Shown here one piece after another: positions 4,495-7,735 of a stretch of 7,735 nt of DNA. Position numbers and translations under genes: made by a program. Position 1 is the first letter of the stretch. The number at the start of each line of letters is the position of its first letter. The stretch is from an uncultured Ruminococcus sp. (GTDB taxonomy: Bacteria > Bacillota > Clostridia > Oscillospirales > Acutalibacteraceae), in contig CACYDB010000154.1 in assembly GCA_902773035.1 (NCBI GenBank), positions 1-7,735 of the forward strand. Reading direction: 5' to 3'. The notes under the pieces were generated by a model. That model had not been told where the DNA came from and searched no databases. It worked only from the letters and a program-made list of their open reading frames with translations.

Positions 4495-6519
4495 CTATTC
4501 CTCCTGTTCCTCGGCTTCGGTTGCCTTGGGAGCCTCGGTCGCCTTGGGGGTTGATTTGGTTTGAGGCTTGGTCGCTTTGGGCTTTGTCGCCTTGGGCTTG
4601 GTCGCGGCGGGCTTTGAGGGGGTTTTTATCCGCGTCCGTTTGTAGATCGCCGCCATTTTGACGTTGCCGCGGACGGTGATCGTGCCGACGCTGCGGGTGA
4701 TGTAGCGGCGTTTGCCGAAGCCCTTTACTTTCCATTTCAGCAGTGAGTAGGTGTATTTGCCCTTTTTGAAGCTCTTGATTTTCGGAACCTTGACGTTTGT
4801 ATTGTATTTGACCTTTTTGTTGACAATGTACTTGCCGCGGTTCCTGATCTGAATGGTGTACATCTGCTTTTTCGGGTCAACGGTGGGCTTTTCGGTCGCC
4901 TTGGTGGTGGTGGGCTGGGTGCTCACGGTGGCGGTGGTGGGCTCCGTCGGGATTTTATAGGAGGTCGGGAGCTGCTCAGAGCCCTTTAAGGTCTTTTTGT
5001 TGCCGTCGTACCATTTGATTTTGCCGCCCTTGAGAGCCTTTTTGAAGGTTGAGATCGCGGGTCGGGCGCCGCCGTAGCGGCTGTAGTAGCACTGAGGCCA
5101 TACGGCTGAGCCGTTTGGTGACGCCGCGCCGACGTCTACGGAGGAGCTCTCGTTTTTGCGGCATTTGCGCGCGACTACTACGGTGCGGAAGTCCCTGAAC
5201 TCGTAGGAGCAGGTGACGAGCGTTACGAGCTGGTCGCGCTCGTTGACCGTTACGGGACAGTTGATGAGTGAGCGTACGCGGAGGTTGTAGACGTAGTTCA
5301 TAAACTGCGCTCTGCTCTTGAAGCTGCCGCAGTAGAAGTCGAAGTACTCGCCCTGGTGGGTGTATACGTTGGTCTTGAATACCGAGATGATCTTGTAGGT
5401 CTCGGCGCCGTCGGGGGTGCTTATCTTAAAGGACGGGGCTTTTTTGTAGAAGCCCATATCGGCGGAGGTCCTGCCGTATTTGAGCAGGTCGCCGAACATA
5501 CTCGCGTCGTCCATACTGTGACCGTGGATCACGACGTTCTTGCTTTTCATTCCCTTTTTGCTGCGGTAGTCGATGAAAATCGCGCCGTAGGCGGAGGGCT
5601 CCTTCTTGAAATTGTGGTGAAGGTAGAACTGGTAATCCTTGTTGTCGCCCTTGTGCTGAACTATGGGGTAGTTGATCTGGGTATCGTTTACGGTTATCCA
5701 GCCTCTGACCTCGCCGTTGGTGGCTTTGAGGCCTTTCCAGTTGAGCTTGGCGTTCTTCTTGTTGACGGAGGATGAACCGCCCTCCTGCTGATAGGCGATT
5801 GTCTGGATCTCGCTCTGAACGGCGGCGTTCTGCATGGGCTGGAGGAAGATGTTATCGACAAACATATACGCCGCGACGATGAATACGCAGATCGCGGCGA
5901 GCATTACGGACTTGCGGATAATCTCGCTTTTGCTGTCGCGTTTGAGCGGAAAATGGCGCTCGAAGAAGGTTGTGACCTTGAGCTCGCGTTCAATGAGCGA
6001 ATAGCCGCCCGGGTATTCTTCGGCGTTTTTCTCAAAGACCGCGGATACCTTTTCGGCGAGCGCGTCGGGATCGTCAGCCCTTACGCCCTCGGGCAAGGCG
6101 AGAAGCTTGCTGTCGCCGTAGTTGAAGGCGTAGGAGGTCTCTCCGTCGATATCGACTCGGAAGATATGAGTCTTTTTGCGCTCGTATGTTACCGTTTCGG
6201 GTTGATGAAACGGCGGCTTTTCCCTGTTTTTGAGCGCCTTGAGAATACCCTTGAAGTCGGTTTTCGCGCGGGTGTTCGGGAGAGTCTGAGCCTTACGCTC
6301 GGCGCTGTTTATGAGGAACGCGAAACGCGACTTGAAATCCTCCTCCGTCTTACCGAATGCGCTTTCTATTATTATAAGCTCCGGCTTGGGCTCGGATCTG
6401 AGCGCCTTGGCGAGCTCGCGTTTCAGTAGAAACGGGAGTCGTGACCCTTTCCTGCGGGATGAATATTCGGTTTTATCCTTTGACTGCCCTTTGGCGAGCG
6501 ATAAAACGAGTGTATTCAA
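4495..6519 (-). CDS. Class B sortase with large cytoplasmic N-terminal and wall-side C-terminal extensions
   Basis: A 674-residue membrane transpeptidase. Residues 1-200 are soluble and unassigned. One transmembrane helix lies at about 204-223 and the sortase domain at about 262-452. Class B features are YLHHNF (299-304), YGAIFIDYRS (311-320), the catalytic His334 in VIHGHSM, Cys437 in LVTCSYE and Arg445 in FRDFRTVVVARK, so the active site is complete. After the domain come a Thr/Pro linker (525-547), a module at about 551-628 resembling InlB B-repeats (YNTNVKVP, LLKWKV, RGNVKMAAIYK), and a TKPKATKPKAT-type tail ending EEQEE. Typical class B sortases are about 250 residues. The start is TTG, supported by AAAGGAG 6 bases upstream; no in-frame ATG occurs before Met206. 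It lies 11 bases after thiI. Substrates are unknown: no complete protein here carries a sorting signal. Confidence 0.92.
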   Translation of the reverse strand: MNTLVLSLAKGQSKDKTEYSSRRKGSRLPFLLKRELAKALRSEPKPELIIIESAFGKTEEDFKSRFAFLINSAERKAQTLPNTRAKTDFKGILKALKNREKPPFHQPETVTYERKKTHIFRVDIDGETSYAFNYGDSKLLALPEGVRADDPDALAEKVSAVFEKNAEEYPGGYSLIERELKVTTFFERHFPLKRDSKSEIIRKSVMLAAICVFIVAAYMFVDNIFLQPMQNAAVQSEIQTIAYQQEGGSSSVNKKNAKLNWKGLKATNGEVRGWITVNDTQINYPIVQHKGDNKDYQFYLHHNFKKEPSAYGAIFIDYRSKKGMKSKNVVIHGHSMDDASMFGDLLKYGRTSADMGFYKKAPSFKISTPDGAETYKIISVFKTNVYTHQGEYFDFYCGSFKSRAQFMNYVYNLRVRSLINCPVTVNERDQLVTLVTCSYEFRDFRTVVVARKCRKNESSSVDVGAASPNGSAVWPQCYYSRYGGARPAISTFKKALKGGKIKWYDGNKKTLKGSEQLPTSYKIPTEPTTATVSTQPTTTKATEKPTVDPKKQMYTIQIRNRGKYIVNKKVKYNTNVKVPKIKSFKKGKYTYSLLKWKVKGFGKRRYITRSVGTITVRGNVKMAAIYKRTRIKTPSKPAATKPKATKPKATKPQTKSTPKATEAPKATEAEEQEE
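4500..4505 (-). promoter_or_regulatory. Ribosome binding site of the MoCF-like gene, inside the sortase gene end
   Basis: AGGAGG on the minus strand lies 8 bases before the ATG at 4491 and within the last codons (Glu-Glu) of the sortase gene. This fixes the start and indicates coupled translation. Confidence 0.8.
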
Positions 6520-6525
6520 AGCTTT

Positions 6526-6532
6526 CTCCTTT
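6526..6532 (-). promoter_or_regulatory. Ribosome binding site deciding the TTG start of the sortase gene
   Basis: AAAGGAG on the minus strand overlaps the thiI stop codon and lies 6 bases before TTG at 6519. No ATG or GTG at suitable spacing competes, so TTG is the best start. Confidence 0.75.
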
Positions 6533-7709
6533 AGTGATTGTTGATATAAGTGACCTTGAGATTATTGAGAGCGGTTTCTATCATCGGCTCGAAGTCGCCC
6601 TCGCTCTCGGCGGCGATGACCTTTTCGAGCGACGGATTTGTGCGTGGATGCTTGGGCGTGAATACGGTGCAGCAGTCCTCGTAGGGCTCGATCGAGGTTT
6701 CGTAGGTGTCGATTTTGTAGGAAATATCTATGATTTCCTGCTTATCCATACCGATCAAGGGACGGAATACAGGCATATTTGCGGCTTCGTCGGTACAGGC
6801 GATGGCGTTGATGGTCTGACTGGCGACCTGTCCGAGACTTTCGCCTGTGATGAGCGCGGAGCACTTTTTATCACGGGCGATACGCTCCGAAATCTTCATC
6901 ATCAGCCTGCGCATAATGAGGGTGAAGTAGTCCTCGGGGCATTTTTTGCGGATGGTTTCCTGAATCTCGGTGAACGGAACGGTGTACATTGTGAGGTCGC
7001 CCGCGTAGAGCGCGACCTTTCTGAGAAGCTTGACGACCTTTTGCTCAGCTCTCTCGGAGGTGTAGGGAGGGCTTGCGAAGTGAATGGCTGTAAGGCGAAC
7101 TCCGCGCTTTGCCATCATCCACGCGGCTACGGGGGAATCGAGTCCGCCGCTGATGAGAATTGCCGCGTTGCCGCCCGTGCCTACGGGAATACCGCCCGCG
7201 CCTCTGATCGCCGCGCCTCTGACATAGGCGCCGAAGTCGCGTATCTCAACCATAACGGTGAGCTCGGGGTTGTGGACGTCTACCTTTAAATGCGGGAACG
7301 CTCTGAGAATCGCGCCGCCTGTTTCTCTTGAGATCTCGGGGGATTTGAAGGGGAACTTTTTGTCGCTTCTGCGTGACTCGACCTTGAAGGTTTTTACGCC
7401 TTTAAGCTGCTCGGCGAGGTACTCGGGCGCTGTTTTGAGCACTGACTCGAGGCTTTTTTCCTCGCACATCGCGGCTCTGGAGTATGTAACTATTCCGAAA
7501 ACCTTGCCGATTTTGTCGCAGACCTCGTCCAAATCTATGAAGTCGTCCTCGGGGATAACGTAAATCGTGGACTGAGCCACCTTGACGGTGAACTCGCCGA
7601 GGGATTTTATTGTTTTTTTGATGTTTTTGATGAGCTTATCCTCGAACTGACGGCGGTTGAGCCCTTTGAGGACGATTTCGCCCATTTTGATTAAGATTAT
7701 TTCTTTCAT
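6531..7709 (-). CDS. thiI: tRNA 4-thiouridine synthase ThiI (no rhodanese domain)
   Basis: A cytosolic enzyme of 392 residues that adenylates U8 of tRNA and replaces its oxygen with sulfur to form 4-thiouridine; some family members also serve thiamin thiazole synthesis. The N-terminal ferredoxin-like and THUMP region spans about 1-165, beginning MKEIILIKMGEIVLKGLNR. The PP-loop ATP site is SGGLDS at 187-192. Other family segments are ITGESLGQVASQT (287-299) and the C-terminal YEDCCTVFTPKHP (343-355), whose Cys346/347 correspond in position to E. coli Cys344. The length matches the rhodanese-free Gram-positive form, which needs sulfur from a partner cysteine desulfurase, often encoded next door; such a gene would be outside this window. 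The ATG at 7709 has AAGGAAA upstream. In the remaining 26 bases a TAA at 7721-7723 is compatible with a gene ending just upstream. Confidence 0.97.
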   Translation of the reverse strand: MKEIILIKMGEIVLKGLNRRQFEDKLIKNIKKTIKSLGEFTVKVAQSTIYVIPEDDFIDLDEVCDKIGKVFGIVTYSRAAMCEEKSLESVLKTAPEYLAEQLKGVKTFKVESRRSDKKFPFKSPEISRETGGAILRAFPHLKVDVHNPELTVMVEIRDFGAYVRGAAIRGAGGIPVGTGGNAAILISGGLDSPVAAWMMAKRGVRLTAIHFASPPYTSERAEQKVVKLLRKVALYAGDLTMYTVPFTEIQETIRKKCPEDYFTLIMRRLMMKISERIARDKKCSALITGESLGQVASQTINAIACTDEAANMPVFRPLIGMDKQEIIDISYKIDTYETSIEPYEDCCTVFTPKHPRTNPSLEKVIAAESEGDFEPMIETALNNLKVTYINNH

Positions 7710-7735
7710 ATTCTGTTTCCTTATCTTTTTGCCAG

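Noticed and set aside
5356..5775. Plus-strand open frame opposite the sortase catalytic domain
   Set aside because: The opposite strand encodes conserved sortase motifs through this stretch; the frame shows no family resemblance.
6441..7289. Plus-strand open frame of 282 residues
   Set aside because: It lies opposite thiI and the sortase start. Minus-strand ThiI carries conserved motifs throughout, so this is a codon-bias shadow.
7721..7735. Possible end of an upstream minus-strand gene (codons for Leu-Ala-Lys-Arg then TAA)
   Set aside because: Only four codons are in the window. The frame fits tight operon spacing before thiI, and a cysteine desulfurase would make sense, but this cannot be supported.

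Overview
The window reads as a fragment of a Gram-positive anaerobic Clostridia genome, most like the Ruminococcus/Oscillospirales gut fibre and starch degraders. The evidence is strong AGGAGG ribosome sites, secreted proteins with Thr/Glu/Pro/Asp linkers, cohesin-like and starch-binding-like modules, lysine-rich C-terminal tails, and a class B sortase. No species can be named from the sequence alone. Every gene I can support lies on the minus strand, so the functional order runs from the right edge to the left.

Right half (about 7709 to 4078): a tight three-gene operon. thiI (tRNA 4-thiouridine synthase) is followed after 11 bases by a 674-residue class B sortase starting at TTG. After 3 bases comes a 137-residue protein resembling a shortened MoCF/CinA-type domain. 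The sortase is unusual. It has about 200 cytoplasmic residues before its membrane segment, and about 220 residues after the catalytic domain that include a module resembling InlB B-repeats and a Thr/Pro/Lys tail. A hairpin region at 4008-4062, where two hairpins compete for the same bases, separates this operon from the next gene.

Left half (about 3947 to 1): two secreted modular proteins. The first (721 residues) has a signal peptide, two tandem X25/pullulanase-type carbohydrate-binding-like modules, fifteen near-perfect 6-residue TTEPQx repeats, a cohesin-like module, a Big_2-like domain and an extremely lysine-rich C-terminus. The second runs off the left edge. It has a signal peptide, a CBM26-like starch-binding module, a second beta-rich module, two Pro/Asp/Thr linkers and a cohesin-like module. 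Together they look like surface or secreted starch-adherence components of the amylosome type, but no catalytic domain, dockerin or LPXTG sorting signal is visible in the window.

The gap at 1485-1781 holds no gene but is dense in inverted repeats: a terminator for the 721-residue gene, a 26-base imperfect inverted repeat carrying several TTGTCAG-type motifs around a TATATATATA core, and a perfect 12-base inverted repeat. This is the least explained DNA in the window.
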